DNA from: JBFXAN01 sp050184225
Lineage (GTDB): Bacteria; Chloroflexota; Dehalococcoidia; CAUJGQ01
Direction of reading: 5' to 3'
Assembly (NCBI GenBank): GCA_050184225.1
Contig: JBFXAN010000257.1
Span: 1-6,723, forward strand
Length of the DNA: 6,723 nucleotides
Shown here: piece by piece, positions 6,562 through 6,723 of the stretch
Layout of the letters: the number at the start of each line of letters is the position of its first letter
Numbering within the stretch: the stretch's first letter is position 1
The notes under the pieces: generated by a model
Told to the model about the DNA's origin: nothing
What the model saw: only the letters and a program-made list of their open reading frames with translations
Database searches by the model: none
Translations under genes and position numbers: made by a program

Positions 6562-6723
6562 CAGAACGTCACGACGCTGCGGATCGACTCGCCCGCGTGC
6601 ATCAGATCGAAGGCGTCGTTGATTTGCTCTATCGGCATCACGTGCGTGATCAGCGGGTCGATCGCGATCTTGCCGTTCATGTACCAGTCGACGATCTTCG
6701 GCACGTCGGTGCGGCCGCGCGCG
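6561..6723 (-). CDS. adhC: S-(hydroxymethyl)glutathione dehydrogenase / class III alcohol dehydrogenase, C-terminal part
   Basis: Only the last 53 residues are in the window; the gene continues past the right edge. The visible part contains GRTDVPKIVDWYMNGKIAID, then LITHVMPIEQINDAFDLMHA and the terminal GESIRSVVTF. This is the highly conserved C-terminus of glutathione-dependent formaldehyde dehydrogenase (FrmA/AdhC), which oxidises S-hydroxymethylglutathione to S-formylglutathione with NAD+. The zinc-binding and cofactor domains are outside the window. The stop codon TGA overlaps the fghA start by one base, placing it first among the three visible genes of the operon. Any promoter or regulator lies beyond the right edge. 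Confidence 0.93.
   Translation of the reverse strand, partial: ARGRTDVPKIVDWYMNGKIAIDPLITHVMPIEQINDAFDLMHAGESIRSVVTF

Overview
The window comes from a GC-rich bacterium, most probably a member of the Pseudomonadota. The evidence is the glutathione-dependent formaldehyde genes in the order adhC-fghA-gfa, the high G+C with G/C-rich third codon positions, and a periplasmic gamma-glutamyltransferase-type enzyme. The sequence does not allow a finer placement.

Layout. Bases 1-838 hold no gene I can name. At the far left, on the minus strand, a 56-codon C-terminal reading frame with no clear start ends 1 base before a possible GTG start that has a good Shine-Dalgarno sequence and runs off the edge. 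A 20-base inverted repeat lies just upstream of that frame. The rest (218-838) looks decayed or non-coding. Bases 839-2668 (minus) encode an exported gamma-glutamyltransferase-family Ntn hydrolase. A 125-base divergent spacer (2669-2793) follows; it carries an AT-rich patch and an 18-base imperfect palindrome resembling a TetR-type operator. Bases 2794-5028 (plus) encode a 744-residue protein of the N,N-dimethylformamidase large-subunit family (DmfA2-like), with no small-subunit gene beside it. A hairpin sits in the short convergent spacer. On the minus strand, reading right to left, come the 3' end of adhC (S-(hydroxymethyl)glutathione dehydrogenase), fghA (S-formylglutathione hydrolase) and gfa (glutathione-formaldehyde-activating enzyme), joined by stop/start overlaps of 1 and 4 bases.

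How the genes may work together. The right-hand operon is a complete glutathione-linked route from formaldehyde to formate: Gfa helps form S-hydroxymethylglutathione, AdhC oxidises it to S-formylglutathione, and FghA releases formate and glutathione. The DmfA2-like protein belongs to a family that hydrolyses formamides to formate and an amine. Oxidation of methylated amines yields formaldehyde, so its position beside the formaldehyde operon is biochemically sensible. The GGT-like enzyme is divergent from it and may share its regulation. However, several residues that bind the gamma-glutamyl group in classical GGT are replaced, so its substrate is uncertain. The functional link between the three units is inference from position.
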